From: Semisulcospira habei
Lineage: Eukaryota; Mollusca; Gastropoda; Semisulcospiridae
Assembly: GCA_036245525.1 (NCBI GenBank)
Contig: BTPG01000007.1
Location: 121,292,844 to 121,356,843, forward strand
Reading direction: 5' to 3'
DNA: 64,000 bases
Made by a program: the position numbers and the translations under genes. Positions 22,418-33,504 of the stretch are shown in pieces (the stretch's first letter is position 1; each line of letters begins with the position of its first letter). Under the pieces are notes generated by a model that was not told where the DNA came from, ran no database searches, and saw only the letters and a list, made by a program, of their open reading frames with translations.

Positions 22418-22534
22418 CTGGAACGCGCTGGTGGTCCAAACAGAAACACGTTCTCGCTTGAATTCATGACGTCGTAAGAACAGATGCAATGTTGCTGGTG
22501 GTCCATGCATATCGTTTCACTTCCGTCGCCAAGT

Positions 22535-22748
22535 TTAACTCATTCTACCCCAGACACACCACAGCAAGATAAGGATCGACCATGATAGTTCAAGGGTGAT
22601 GCCAGAATAGCTTGGCGCCTATGGGCGCCAAGCTATTCTGGTATCACCCTTGAACTATGATGGTCGATCTGTGTCCAGCACTGCAATGCAGTCTTCTGAG
22701 GACAACGGCAAAATTTTGAGATTTCGGTGATGGGGTAGAATGAGTTAA
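22535..22748. mobile_element. S2 MITE with PAL-B core
   Basis: TTAACTCATTCTACCCCAGA at the left and GGGGTAGAATGAGTTAA at the right. The core reads CCATGATAGTTCAAGGGTGA ... AATAGCTTGGCGCC and returns GGCGCCAAGCTATT ... TCACCCTTGAACTATGATGG. It lies in the opposite direction to the copy at 25812. Confidence 0.9.
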
Positions 22749-22823
22749 AAGGGATCGATCGACCGCGTTATAACCAATTTTGTTGTAAGCGAAGACGATT
22801 ACACTTACCAGTAAGCAAGGACG

Positions 22824-23464
22824 CCTCGGGCGACGTAGGCCGTATTGGGCCCTAGCATAGCCGTGCTCCGGCCCACCTCGGTCGACGTAGGCCGTATTGG
22901 GCCCTGGCATAGCCGTGCTCCGGCCCACCTCGGTCGACGTAGGCCGCATTGGGCCCTATCATAGCCGTGCTCCGGCCCACCTCGGTCGACGTAGGCCGCA
23001 TTGGGCCCTAGCATAGCCGTGCTCCGGCCCACCTCGGTCGACGTAGGCCGCATTGGGCCCTAGCATAGCCGTGCTCCGGCCCACCTCGGTCGACGTAGGC
23101 CGCATTGGGCCCTAGCATAGCCGTGCTCCGGCCCACCTCGGTCGACGTAGGCCGCATTGGGCCCTAGCATAGCCGTGCTCCGGCCCACCTCGGTCGACGT
23201 AGGCCGCATTGGGCCCTAGCATAGCCGTGCTCCGGCCCACCTCGGTCGACGTAGGCCGTATTGGGCCCTAGCATAGCCGTGCTCCGGCCCACCTCGGTCG
23301 ACGTAGGCCGTATTGGGCCCTGGCATAGCCGTGCTCCGGCCCACCTCGGTCGACGTAGGCCGTATTGGGCCCTAGCATAGCCGTGCTCCGGCCCACCTCG
23401 GTCGACGTAGGCCGTATTGGGCCCTAGCATAGCCGTGCTCCGGCCCACCTCGGTCGACGTTGGC
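22824..23464. repeat. 52-bp GC-rich satellite, 12 copies
   Basis: The phrase CCTCGGTCGACGTAGGCCG recurs every 52 bases from 22824 to 23448, giving 12 full units and a partial one. Units are almost identical; differences seen are CCGTATT/CCGCATT and CCCTAGC/CCCTGGC/CCCTATC. Each unit contains GTCGAC and GGGCCC palindromes. Frames read through it on the minus strand because 52 is not a multiple of 3; they are not genes. Confidence 0.95.
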
Positions 23465-23570
23465 AGGACGACCTTTTATTTTAAGTAGACGAAGATTGTT
23501 ATAGAAATCAATGTAAGTTCAGCGTCAAAGTTCCCCAGCCGTCAAAGAAACGTGTACACAAAATGTTTCA

Positions 23571-23635
23571 GCAAGAAGCATGGATCTTTATGAACCCCCC
23601 CCCCCCAACCCCCCCTTCCCCCCCCCCCCCACCAC
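23571..23635. mobile_element. PAL-A left arm joined to poly-C
   Basis: GCAAGAAGCATGGATCTTT and ATGAACC run straight into a C-rich tract (23595-23632). The right arm is absent; the break is near the apex. Confidence 0.65.
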
Positions 23636-23711
23636 CACTGAAGTGTGGAATTTTGGTTTGGTGGTGGTGTTCAATGTTTTGTTGAAAACGAAGACGACAG
23701 TATTGACTATG

Positions 23712-23860
23712 CCTCCTTTGGCAGTGACAATGAAAGGCCACATCCCTGCGTGTGATTCATATGCGTCGTTGGCTCTAGCAGTGAAAGGCCACATCTTCGT
23801 CTGTCTGTGTGATTCGTTGTATGTGTCGTTTGGCTCCGGCAGTGGCAGGGGACATCACCC
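23712..23860. repeat. diverged tandem repeat, about 60-65 bp
   Basis: GGCAGTGACAATGAAAGGCC, TAGCAGTGAAAGGCCACATC and CGGCAGTGGCAGGGGACATC begin three successive units, each followed by a GTGTGATTC- or GTGCGAATC-like stretch. Confidence 0.65.
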
Positions 23861-24228
23861 TCCGTGCGAATCCCTGGAAGAAAGAGAAGGAAAATAAAGT
23901 TGTTGAGTGCCCGGCGCAATATATTAGCATGGAGGTGCCAACCACCCCTGTGTCGCCCCTCCGGCTTACTACACTATTCTAACACCGTCCTTCTAATCCT
24001 CTGTGATGGAGGCCTGAAAATTAAGTACCTAAAATAAAGTACCTGATCAAAGGCCACTGGGACGAAGTCGGCCGCAGTGGACCCGCGCACAACTGTGCGG
24101 CCGACTTCTGCCCGATAACTTTTTGCGTACTGGGTACTTTGAAATAAAGTATCAACACAGAGGAAGACTTAGACACAATCACTGAGGCCTTCTATCTCTG
24201 TGGATGTCAACGGGCCCAGCTCTTTGTT
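23861..24228. other. unassigned sequence with a short inverted repeat
   Basis: GAAGTCGGCCGCA (24064-24076) pairs with TGCGGCCGACTTC (24096-24108). AAATAAAGTA motifs flank it on both sides. A related CCGGCCGACTTCTGCC lies near 10261. No gene. Confidence 0.45.
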
Positions 24229-24295
24229 AACAATAGGCATAGGTTTTCATGAGCACCTGCACGAGCAAGGACCCATGAAAATCTATGTTTCTATG
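24229..24295. mobile_element. PAL-A hairpin, diverged
   Basis: GGCATAGGTTTTCATGAGCA on the left and CCCATGAAAATCTATGTTTC on the right; TTTTC/GAAAA is mirrored. Confidence 0.65.
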
Positions 24296-24337
24296 AGATA
24301 GAGTGGAAGGGATATAAATTGGTACCAGTACCTGGAA

Positions 24338-24402
24338 ACAAGAGGCGTCATTTTCATGAGCCCCTGCAAGTTGAAGGTGTCCATGAATATATGCTTCTAC
24401 TG
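24338..24402. mobile_element. PAL-A hairpin, diverged
   Basis: CAAGAGGCGTCATTTTCATG at the left; TCCATGAATATATGCTTCT at the right. It lies 109 bases after the previous copy. Confidence 0.55.
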
Positions 24403-24559
24403 CATGTCTGTTTAGACCATATGATATAGTGTGTATTGAGCAGAGTCTTGGTATTACAGCTCCTTTTAGGTTAAGGGTTGGATGCAGAACGCCTTTTACA
24501 GCACATGTACTGTCCATGGGAACATAATTATTTGAAGGTTAGTTAAAGTATCATAACGT

Positions 24560-24651
24560 TTAACCTTATGTATGTCGGTAGCGCTTTTTGTGGCGATGAT
24601 GCCTGCAGGCATCATCGCCACAAAAAGCGCTACCGACAGTCAAAGGGTTAA
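24560..24651. mobile_element. PAL-H MITE
   Basis: TTAACCTTATGTATGTCGGT to CAGTCAAAGGGTTAA with TTAA at both ends. The core GGTAGCGCTTTTTGTGGCG pairs exactly with CGCCACAAAAAGCGCTACC and the apex is GCCTGCAGGC, so the stem exceeds 30 bp. Confidence 0.9.
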
Positions 24652-24666
24652 CACAAGAAACAGCAG

Positions 24667-25049
<383 letters not shown>

Positions 25050-25094
25050 TATGTAGGCTTTTGTTTCTTCTTTTCATATGTAGGACTAGAACTA

Positions 25095-25097
<3 letters not shown>

Positions 25098-25177
<80 letters not shown>
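25098..25177. repeat. TG microsatellite
   Basis: 80 bases of TG dinucleotide. Confidence 0.95.
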
Positions 25178-25178
<1 letters not shown>

Positions 25179-25505
25179 GTCGGACATGTATTTCCATTGC
25201 ACTGTAACATCATGTCTAAATACATTTTATAAATGTTGAATGCTTTGCGAATACAAATTCTTCTTTGCTCTTTCTGGCTTAATTTTTGGGTGCAAGCATT
25301 CTCTGTGCTTTGAATGACATAAATATTACGTAAAGATAACGTGAGTGTGATTATAGACATGAATCGGACACCGAAATAATTTTTTTTTTACCATCCAGCC
25401 AATGGTCTCAAGGAGTACACCGAAGACGTAGGCAGACAAATCATCGTAACCCTCGTTCACACAATCGGGTTGAAACTATAATGTAAATTGTACCGATCTC
25501 TGCAA
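25178..25505. other. unassigned sequence
   Basis: No gene or repeat recognised. Confidence 0.35.
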
Positions 25506-25568
25506 GCAAGAGACATAGATTCTCATGAGCCTTGCGGATGCAGGAGCTGAGGAAATCTATGTCTCTTG
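25506..25568. mobile_element. PAL-A hairpin
   Basis: GCAAGAGACATAGATTCTC at the left and GAAATCTATGTCTCTTG at the right; GACAT/ATGTC is mirrored. The inner right arm is eroded. Confidence 0.75.
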
Positions 25569-25723
25569 GAGATGGAAGAAAGTATGCTGATTTAGTGAGG
25601 AGCGTCTGTGGCCAATTCTGTTTGTAATTAAGCTGTCATCATTACTTAGACCACTGTGTAATGACCCAAGAATTGAGCCACCGTCAGTAGTAGTTTCTCA
25701 CAAAACCTCTTCCATCTGACACC

Positions 25724-25789
25724 TCAGGGCGCTGATTCTCATGAGCCCCAGCGTCCGCAGAGGTTCCTAGGAATGTACACCTCTCGCTG
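25724..25789. mobile_element. PAL-A hairpin, decayed
   Basis: GATTCTCATGAGCCCCAGCG and GAATGTACACCTCTCGCTG keep the layout only. Confidence 0.45.
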
Positions 25790-25811
25790 ACTTCGAGTAC
25801 CCCCATTTACT

Positions 25812-26025
25812 TTAACTCATTCTACCCCAACACCGAAATCCCCAAATTTTGCCGTTGTCCTCTGAAGACTGCATTGCTGTGCAGGACACAGATCGACCAT
25901 GATAGTTCAAGGGTGATGCCAGAATAGCTTGGCGCCCATAGGCGCCAAGCTATTCTGGCATCACCCTTGAACTATCATGGTCGATCCTTATCTTGTTGTG
26001 GTGTGTCTGGGGTAGAAAGAGTTAA
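25812..26025. mobile_element. S2 MITE with PAL-B core
   Basis: TTAACTCATTCTACCCCAAC to CTGGGGTAGAAAGAGTTAA. The core reads CCATGATAGTTCAAGGGTGA and returns TCACCCTTGAACTATCATGG, with AATAGCTTGGCGCC at the apex. The best-preserved S2 copy here. Confidence 0.9.
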
Positions 26026-26396
26026 GAGAATGATAATGGTTTTAACTCTGCGTCTTGTAACGAACTTTTAGGGAGTTTTCATAGCTAACGAATACTCCCG
26101 AACTAACAGTCAAAAGCAAAGACTTCTAGTAAGACTAAAATAATCCTTACGGAGGCTTCACAGACTTGCGATAATGCATGCATTTTTTTTTTTTTTTTTT
26201 TGCAATATGTGGTCAATTTGCATCTAATTTTTTCTCTGGCGTTGAGTGGCATCGAATCACAGCCAAAGACTGCGGTAACCGCACTTGACGCTAAATGCCC
26301 GCGGACTATTTTGTTTCGCAACAGAAGACGCTTCGAGACAGTATTGCTGAGGATTGAGACGCCGGAGCGTTCAGATATTCAGAACCCTAACCAGGT
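26026..26396. other. unassigned sequence
   Basis: An 18-base T run near 26184; otherwise nothing recognised. Confidence 0.35.
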
Positions 26397-26457
26397 GCAA
26401 GAGCATAGATTTTCATGAGCCCCCGCACTTGCACTCATGAGAAACTGTGCCTCTTGC
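26397..26457. mobile_element. PAL-A hairpin, shortened
   Basis: GCAAGAGCATAGATTTTCAT at the left, ACTCATGAGAAACTGTGCC and TCTTGC at the right; part of the right apex arm is missing. Confidence 0.7.
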
Positions 26458-26586
26458 TAGATATATTTAAATCAGCAAACTTCAAAGAAGGAGGTTTAGA
26501 GCCTGCTTTCATACGCTACATTGATTCTAATGAAACTCAATTTTCTTGCCTCTGTAACCAGTGATTTATTCAATTCCGTTCCATTT

Positions 26587-26652
26587 GCAAGAGGTATAGA
26601 TTTTTATGTGCCTCTGCAGCTCCAGTGGCTCTTGAGAAGCTGCGGCTCTTGC
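26587..26652. mobile_element. PAL-A hairpin, diverged
   Basis: GCAAGAGGTATAGATTTTTA at the left; TTGAGAAGCTGCGGCTCTTGC at the right. Confidence 0.6.
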
Positions 26653-26806
26653 TGGCGAAGCTTGGCTAAAATTACGTCCTCAGAGAGAGGTACCTAGCTT
26701 TCTGGTTGTAACTCGATAAACGGCGCTCAGATAAGAACCTGCGGTCATGTGACACTGACCGCATCTTCATTAGCTATCGTTTGGCCGAAGGGCGGAGAAC
26801 TACTGC

Positions 26807-26876
26807 CGCGCGCTGGTCTGTGATTTTGAACCTTACGGCGTCCAACCGTAAGGTCCAAAATTACAGACCAGCGCGC
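26807..26876. mobile_element. PAL-D hairpin with mirrored GC flanks
   Basis: GCGCGCTGGTCTGTGATTTT pairs with AAAATTACAGACCAGCGCGC. Other copies have GTGTG and CACAC at this outer position, so both outer arms differ together. Confidence 0.9.
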
Positions 26877-27765
26877 AGCCACGGCCCAGATCCCTAAGGA
26901 CCAGAAACCACGGACCAGCAGCGCAAAACTAATGAGTTGAGCAAACGCTTCTGATACGGGACACCACCGAACCTCTCAATTTGGGGCAACCGCAGTTATC
27001 TCCCGACATGGCGACCGTCACCACCACCTGTCGTCGCTTGGGGGCGTTGTATCAAATTAAAGACGGTGGGTTAGTAAGTTTATCGGCGTTTAGTGCCAGC
27101 GGCTTAAGGAGCCCGTACACGAGGCTGGAAATGGCCTATCCTGTCCTATCCGCTCACTCGATAGTTCAATTTGTCGATAGGTCTCGCTAGCACGGCGATA
27201 CTTTTCTATCCACCCGATATTCCCAATAGAACATTTTTCCTATCCTAGCCAGCTCGTCTATCCGCAAACAACCAATCAGCAGCCATTCTCTCGTTCAGAC
27301 TCGTTTCTGCTTCTCTATCGCAAGGATGATTTTGGTTTCTGCAAATTTTTCTCAAGTCTTCGTCTTCCAGTTTGTCTCGAGGCCTCGAGATTTTCCACAT
27401 AAGGAAATAGCGCAAACACAGCTTGTGGAGTGCTATCGCAGTGTACGGTGAAAAACTATCGAGTAGATAGGATAGTTCGCCGATAGTTTTCTATCATCAT
27501 GTTAAAACTATCCACATGTTAGATTGCCTTTATAGTTCGGGAGATGGATGAAATAGGGTTGCTCTGGGTTTGAGTGGCCGGTGAATCGAAGGCGACAGTG
27601 CAAGGTTAGTGTGTTGAAAGGTCTCAAAGGCACCAAACTAATCAAGCACGACTCTGAAGCAACTTGCGATCATAAACTACATTGACAAAGAGTTTAGAAC
27701 CTGAAACTCCTCGGAATGAAGATAAAGGCAATCCGTCCATTTTGGGAAAAGCAAATATTTTACGT
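26877..27765. other. unassigned; possible degraded Harbinger-like element
   Basis: AAGGAGCCCGTACACGAGGC (near 27104) resembles a Harbinger-type end and is followed by many CTATCG/GATAGG motifs in both orientations to about 27520. No matching right end was found, so the call is tentative. The remainder is unassigned. Confidence 0.3.
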
Positions 27766-28075
27766 AAAACAATGAAAATCTTGAGAAGAGCCCAACGGAG
27801 AAAGAAACACGCGTAGAAGAGATAGTTACAACACAATTTAATAATATTTCGGGTATTTACCCGAAATATTAATAATTATTGTGTTGTAACTGTCTTCAAA
27901 ATAGACAAAACAAACAAGTATAAAATTCAGCCCAGGCCACATGTCAGAGAAGAAGTAAATATTAATAAATTGTGTTGTAACTGCCTTTTCTAAGAGTGTT
28001 TCTTTCTCTGTTGGGGTCTTCTGAGGATTTTATTTGCTTGGCATTCACCGTTTTGGCCTGGATAATGAAAATCTT
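27766..28075. mobile_element. AT-rich fold-back with nested palindrome
   Basis: GTTACAACACAATTTAATAA ... TTTCGGGTATTTACCCGAAA ... ATTGTGTTGTAAC forms a hairpin at 27825-27890. Outside it, CAACGGAGAAAGAAACACGC (27788) is repeated inverted as AGTGTTTCTTTCTCTGTTGG (27995-28014), again next to TTGTGTTGTAACTG. A related GCGTTTCTTTCTTTGTTGGG lies near 56585. Probably a degenerate fold-back element. Confidence 0.6.
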
Positions 28076-28134
28076 TAGTGAGTGTCTCCCACGATGAGTC
28101 CTGATCGTTTGTGGACAGGACACACCTCTCAAAA

Positions 28135-28984
28135 AATGTGTGAAAAACCGAGGTGTTTACATTGACAATGTTCTGTCCATGAACGATCATGTGTCTCACC
28201 TGTCCCGCTGCTGCTATCTTGAGCTCAGGAGGCTTAGCTCTGTTAGACAGTACCTTACTGACGATGCCTGTAAGCAAATCGCATGTTCAGAGATTTTGTA
28301 AAGGCTTGACTACTGTAACTCTGTAATGTCAGTTATGTCGAACGATCTGCTCTACAGGCTCCAGTTGAGAAGATTCAAAACCACGCAGCAAGACATACTG
28401 AAAAAATCAAAGCGTGACCACATCAACCCCTTGCTTAAGCAGTTACACTGGCTTCCTGTGATGTTCAGAATTGAATACAAAATTGCTTCCCTCGTTTTTC
28501 AGGCCTTTGATAAAACACTCCCGGCATACTTGTCCTCCAGTCTCCCTGTCTATACACCAGGCAGAGTATTGCGCTCCAGCACTGACGACAGAATATTGAC
28601 TATCCCCAGAGTGTCCTTAAAAACCTTTGGACAGCGGTCCTTTTCTTTCCAAGCTCCCAAAGTGTGGAATGGTCTTCCCCATGATATTCGCCATGCACCA
28701 TCTTTGGCCATTTTCAGGGCTAGATTGAAAACATGTGTTTTTTTTTTTTCTTTTCAATTTGGCCTTTGAAAGGGATTGGATAAACCCTACGTTTTTCCAT
28801 CAACATGTATATATCTGATCAGGCTCTTGAAATGTTATGTTTATTATTTTAGTATTGCGTCAGTGTACATTTGGACCAATGAATGATTGTGTTTTTGTAT
28901 GTTGTCGGTACTTTTCAATTAGTTAGATTATCTAGATGTAAAGCGCTCTGAGCCTTTCTTTGTGGGAATATTGCGCTATAGAAG

Positions 28985-29054
<70 letters not shown>
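28135..29054 (+). pseudogene. LINE fragment: RT C-terminus, 3'UTR and ATT tail
   Basis: Encodes the RT thumb and C-terminal region. It starts at VKNRGVYIDNVLSM, continues LRRLSSVRQYLTDDA, an in-frame stop near 28300, then RLDYCNS, then from 28326 KSKRDHINPLLKQLHWLPV, RVLRSS, APKVWNGLPHDIR and FRARLKT. All catalytic motifs are upstream and absent. The 3' region ends AAGCGCTCTGAGCCTTTC ... TATTGCGCTATAGAAG and then (ATT)n at 28984-29054. This CR1/L2-like end layout is common in animals. Confidence 0.85.
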
Positions 29055-29055
<1 letters not shown>

Positions 29056-29108
29056 ATCTTGCTTTGGCAAAAATGGACTTATTGTCTTTTAAGAGTGCGC
29101 GTCTTTAT

Positions 29109-29725
29109 TCCATTCAGCCCTGACGCACTACAGCAAGGAGATGGGTCGACCATGATAATTCAAGGGTAGTGCCAGATTAGCTTGGCGCCTGTCCGCGCCA
29201 GGCTAATCTGGCACTGCCCTTGAATTATCATGGTCAATCCATCTCCTGCAACTACTTCCCCCACCCGGGTCTGCCCTGGGGGACTTGGGTGGGGTAACTA
29301 ATTTTTAGTTCCCAGGGTCACCCTGGTCAACCCCACAGGGTGGGTTTTCCTCTCTATTCTGGGGCATGTGTTTCTGTCTACCCTTGGTCCATTCACCTGT
29401 ATTTTTCTTTTTAAAACTCTCTCTACAGTCTGCGCTGCCTGTAGCTCTTGATATTGGATGTGTGTTGCTAAATGGTCTTAGCTTTATTTAGGCCCCATGT
29501 GTTAGGTTTATTTAACGTATTTGACCGGCTGGCGACATACATTCAATGTTCTGTTTAGTTGGGTTTTTTTTTTCACAAGCAGTGCAGGCATGTCCTGAGA
29601 AAGCCTTGTTGCTGTCGGGACGTTAAGCAATGTATAATCAATCCTGCAACTACTGCATAGTCATTAGATGACGCCTTCAAAATTTGGGCAATACGGCCGT
29701 CGGCGGGCTGAAGATTTACAGAGTG
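29109..29725. mobile_element. S1 MITE with PAL-B core, split by a retroposon
   Basis: CATTCAGCCCTGACGCACTA, the core (about 29136-29249, GCAAGGAGATGG...CCATCTCCTGC), then a 385-bp insertion, then resumption at GCATAGTCATTAGATGACGC and the end GTCGGCGGGCTGAAG. Terminal TTAA has decayed on both sides. Confidence 0.85.
29257..29641 (+). mobile_element. AATC-tailed retroposon RS1, complete copy
   Basis: Flanked by TCCTGCAACTACT at 29244-29256 and 29642-29654, both derived from the host MITE. The 5' end CCCCACCCGGGTCTGCCC folds with GGGTGGGG to make a terminal hairpin. The 3' end is CGGGACGTTAAGCAATG then AATC repeats. It shares both ends with the minus-strand copy 50761-51147, so it is a defined family of about 385 bp and not a random truncation. 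No tRNA, 5S or 7SL promoter box is evident to me. Confidence 0.85.
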
Positions 29726-29815
29726 AAACACACCACACAAATCAGAAGCGTCCGCTAAACATACTTGGAGTATTGACTGAGTAACATTGACAGCTCAGGA
29801 TTAGTGCATGATCAG

Positions 29816-29880
29816 ATTTGCGCCTCCTCATCTGGCGCGCTTGGGCAGTGCCCAAGCGCGCCCGATGAGGAGGCGCAAAT
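29816..29880. mobile_element. 65-bp GC-rich palindrome (single copy here)
   Basis: ATTTGCGCCTCCTCATC then TGGCGCGCTTGGGCA, apex G, TGCCCAAGCGCGCC then GATGAGGAGGCGCAAAT. Stem almost perfect, about 31 bp. Not related to PAL-A, B, D, H or I. Confidence 0.8.
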
Positions 29881-30860
29881 GAATGTCCATCAATGTCTCC
29901 CAGTCGTCCACGTGAATGAATGAGGCATCAGAAACATTCGTGTGCTGGTCTGGAAACGTTGGACCTTTCGGCCTACGACCAGACGGTTATGAAGCACATA
30001 ACATCACACACATTTTGCTGCAGAACTGGGCCGTCCGGGCACATTTGGCTGCTTGACTTGTAACAGAAAGAGAAGCCGTTGGGAGGGTGACGAATGAGCT
30101 ATCGTGTTCCCCATCATTAGGTCGTCACGCCCTCCTCATCATCCCCCCCTTTCGTTGAAGTTGGTCCTAGAGAGCGCAGCTCCTTTATTAGTGAGCTTCC
30201 AGCGGTCTTCCCTTTCAGCAGTCAGCCATCTGCAAGAGACAGTATCAGGCCACGGAACACAGTGCCGTTTCCGTACTGTCCAGTCTCTTAGCCATAGTCA
30301 GTCCCAGGCATCCCCTAATATTTCAATCCCCTAAAAAATACTACTGCCCATCAGCTGCACATTTGCCATGCCCCAAATAACAATAAAAACAGCACATTGA
30401 CAGTCTCATTTCTTGGCTATGAACCTGATTCCTTACCAACCCCACACCCCAGCACCGCTGAAATCAGCGTGCCCCTCAAATCACTACGTCAATGGCAACT
30501 CAACATAGGCCCACAATTGTCCACTGGATAAGCTCAGGATGGTATGAATCAAAGCACCAAACATGTCTCCTTTCATCTAACCAAAAATTTCCAGCAAATT
30601 CCAACATTCAGCCCTACTACAAATTTTCAAACAAGACAAAAATTATTTTTAAAAACACCGGTCCTCTTACAGCCTGAACTGGCCAAATTTGACTATGTAA
30701 TGTGACCATCAGACCAAAGGCTGTATTGTGAGCCCCTTTATAGTGAGGAAAGACAGTAGTTTGCGCCTCTATATATTAAGAAATAAAGGGACCGTTTCGC
30801 TAGGTAGTACAGTGATGGCTGCGTCTTTCGTCATTGTAGCAGTCTTACAGTTAACAACTT
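29881..30860. other. unassigned sequence
   Basis: About 1 kb. A PAL-D left half (GTGCTGGTCTGGAAACGTTG) lies at 29941-29985. The stretch 30330-30720 has a distinct CA-rich composition but no recognisable coding potential. Confidence 0.4.
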
Positions 30861-31075
30861 CTGTGCCACTGGACAAAAATGTTTTGTTTCTGACATATTT
30901 GATTAAGTGTTCATTCAACGCAAAAGAGCTTAAGCCGTTCAAGGAACATGAATGCAAATTGATCTCAGCAAGAGGCATAGATCCTCATGAGCCCCCCGCA
31001 ACTGCAAGGGCTCATGAGGATCTATGTCTCTTGCGGTTAGATTGGGTTCAATTTTCCTCGGCTGCGGAGAAGTTA
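30861..31075. mobile_element. S6 MITE with PAL-A core
   Basis: The core 30968-31034 starts GCAAGAGGCATAGATCCTC and ends GAGGATCTATGTCTCTTGC. The left shell has GTTCATTCAACGCAAAAG and CCGTTCAAGGAACATGAATG; the right end TCCTCGGCTGCGGAGAAGTTAA has a TTAA at 31072. The left boundary is uncertain. Confidence 0.7.
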
Positions 31076-31598
31076 ATACCTGATAAGTACCTCAGCCTCC
31101 GTATCAGTTGGTAATTTTGACTTCATGGCTGAGCGTGTTCATCATACAGCACGAAACATTTCACACAAAGTACGAACTACATACCTTATTTTGTTATGCG
31201 AATAAACTAAGTTGTCAACGCCTTCAGTTTCGAAACTAGACAGTCTCTGATTCAGATCATTTCGCCTGTGAAAGGAATAGATTTACATATACCCCCACAA
31301 TCACAGGGCTTCATTAGAATCGCGAACTCTTCATGACCAACATCTGCTTCAGTTCTTCCTCCAATTGCCTCAGTGTGTTGCTTCGTACGTACGGCACGAG
31401 AGCCAGTTTTCTTTAGTTTCCTGATCAGATTTTGCCAGAAGCCTCATTGGTGAAGGCTCTGGTCTCATCTCCAGCGCAGCGAGAGCTGTTTGAAAATTAA
31501 TCGACTCCGGTTTATGTGCTGCCGGATAGAGATAAAACCGTACGATCACCAAACAGCTTCAGGACACTTGGAAGCTTACAATCTAACGCTGTCCATCT
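31076..31598. other. unassigned sequence
   Basis: A badly decayed PAL-A copy may lie at 31266-31330 (GAATAGATTTACATATACCC). Otherwise nothing recognised. Confidence 0.35.
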
Positions 31599-31664
31599 TC
31601 ACGAGGCATAGATCTTCGTGAGCCTCCGCGACCGCGGGGGCTCATGAAGATCTATACCTCTTGC
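31599..31664. mobile_element. PAL-A hairpin
   Basis: CGAGGCATAGATCTTCGTGA at the left and ATGAAGATCTATACCTCTTGC at the right; CCTCCGCG and CGCGGGGG at the apex. Confidence 0.85.
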
Positions 31665-32031
31665 AGTTGGAATTACATCACACTTCCTCGACCGGAGAGA
31701 GATATTAACTTGACGATGCAAGTGTTACTCAAGAACAAATTGCAGACACTCCAGAAGAAGAGAACTCATCTTGCTTAGCGGCAAAATACGGCATGAGACC
31801 AATAAGAAATCGGTGAGAATATTACACAAGGATATATATATATTCTGTGTTGGCGTTCATTTACATCTTCCTTCCTCAAAAAAAGTTGTCACCTGGGTAG
31901 CACTCTCCGCAATATAAGAGGACGCACCAGCATCATCATCAACAGTTGTAGGAGCGAAACTACTTTCTGAAAGTTGTACACTTCATCCCGCATCAGACAC
32001 TCCAGTTGAGATACGTTCGGAACCTATTTTT
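31665..32031. other. unassigned sequence
   Basis: No gene or repeat recognised. Confidence 0.35.
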
Positions 32032-32097
32032 GCAAGAAGCATAGATTCGCATGCGTCCCTTTGAATGCAGGGACCCATGTGGATCTACGCGCCTTGC
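32032..32097. mobile_element. PAL-A hairpin, diverged
   Basis: GCAAGAAGCATAGATTCGCA at the left; CATGTGGATCTACGCGCCTTGC at the right; GTCCCT/AGGGAC near the apex. Confidence 0.7.
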
Positions 32098-32228
32098 AGT
32101 CGGAGCGGCAGAGGATGTTGAGAGACTTTGTGAACGAATAGCGGCAGCCTCAGTTTAATGTCTCGCTCGGCATCAAAGGCTGTACCTGTAATAGGAGCCG
32201 GACTTCTGACATTGTGTAATCTGTATTT

Positions 32229-32457
32229 CACCGAACCCCTTCAGTGCCGAGAAAATCTGAACTCACCCAACTGCAAGAGGTATAGATCCTCATGAGCACC
32301 CCGCAGTTGCGGGGGCTCATGAGGATCTATACCTCTTGCTGACACGACTTTGAATCCATGTTGCTGGGACAGCTAGGGCTTGTTGATGTTGGAACTGACG
32401 ACTGGAAGACCGGCTGCAGAACACTCAGTTTCCGTCAACGGACACTGAACGGGTTAA
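32229..32457. mobile_element. S6 MITE with PAL-A core
   Basis: The left shell is GAACCCCTTCAGTGCCGAG. The core 32273-32339 reads GCAAGAGGTATAGATCCTC and returns GAGGATCTATACCTCTTGC, with GGTAT/ATACC mirrored. The right shell is AATCCATGTTGCTGGGACAG ... GGACACTGAACGGGTTAA. Confidence 0.8.
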
Positions 32458-32509
32458 TTAATGCCTGTCGCCGTTAGAAAGTTGCAGACAAGACCCCGCT
32501 GCAGTCCAA

Positions 32510-32653
32510 TTAACCCTTCTAGCGCCGTGGGCGCATTTAACGAATTTGGGAAGTGTTACTTTAACTGAAGGCGTCAAGCTAATCTGGCACCACCCTTGAA
32601 TGATCATGGTCAATCAATCTCCTGCTTTAGGCTGTTGGCACTAAAAGGGTTAA
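32510..32653. mobile_element. TTAA MITE carrying only the right PAL-B arm
   Basis: TTAACCCTTCTAGCGCC and GGCACTAAAAGGGTTAA are matching terminal repeats. Inside, GCGTCAAGCTAATCTGGCAC continues to CATGGTCAATCAATCTCCTGC, while the left arm of the core has been lost. Confidence 0.75.
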
Positions 32654-32875
32654 CTATCTCGTGGACAGGAGTCAAGTGTTGTTTGAAGATAGAGGTGAAT
32701 CGACCATGATACGTAGTCGAAGACAGGAGCGTGCCGTCTAATTCACCTTTTCTACCAATACCAGTAACACATGCTAGTTTGGAAATGTATCCACTTCTGA
32801 GTCTCAAGTCTTAGAGAAACTGGACGCTCGCTTAGCTGGTACTCTGCTACTGATGTAAAAGAAAGTCAACTCTGT

Positions 32876-33130
<255 letters not shown>

Positions 33131-33270
33131 AATCCAAGCAGGGTGGGCGCAGCCACTGTCACACGTGATAACAGCGCTGTAATCACGACACACAGGTTCA
33201 AATTTGTCGCGAGATGAAAGGGAACCAGTTCAGGTCACAAACGGAAGTGACGCTGAATTATGTTCTCAGT

Positions 33271-33446
33271 TTAACTCCTTCACTGCTGAGAGAAGGTGAA
33301 GAAAATCCAAATGCAAGAAACATAGATCCTCATGAGCCCACGCAGTTGCTTTGACACCGCTTTGTATCCAAGCGCTTTGCGCGGTTTGAACGCTGAGCGA
33401 AGATTTCAGGAATATCACACTTTCCACTGGCAGAGAAGAGAGTAAA
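33271..33446. mobile_element. S6 MITE lacking the PAL-A right arm
   Basis: TTAACTCCTTCACTGCTGAG, left arm GCAAGAAACATAGATCCTC to GCCCACGCAGTTGC, then directly CGCTTTGTATCCAAGCGC and shell sequence. The whole right arm is missing from the apex onward. Confidence 0.7.
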
Positions 33447-33504
33447 CGATAGCGGCTTCCTTTGTGAGAGATTGTAAATGGTAAAGTGACTAAGACAGAC
33501 CTCT

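Noticed and set aside
22644..23448. Proline/arginine-rich ORFs on the minus strand of the 52-bp satellite
   Set aside because: The frame shifts with every unit and no non-repeat sequence is attached.
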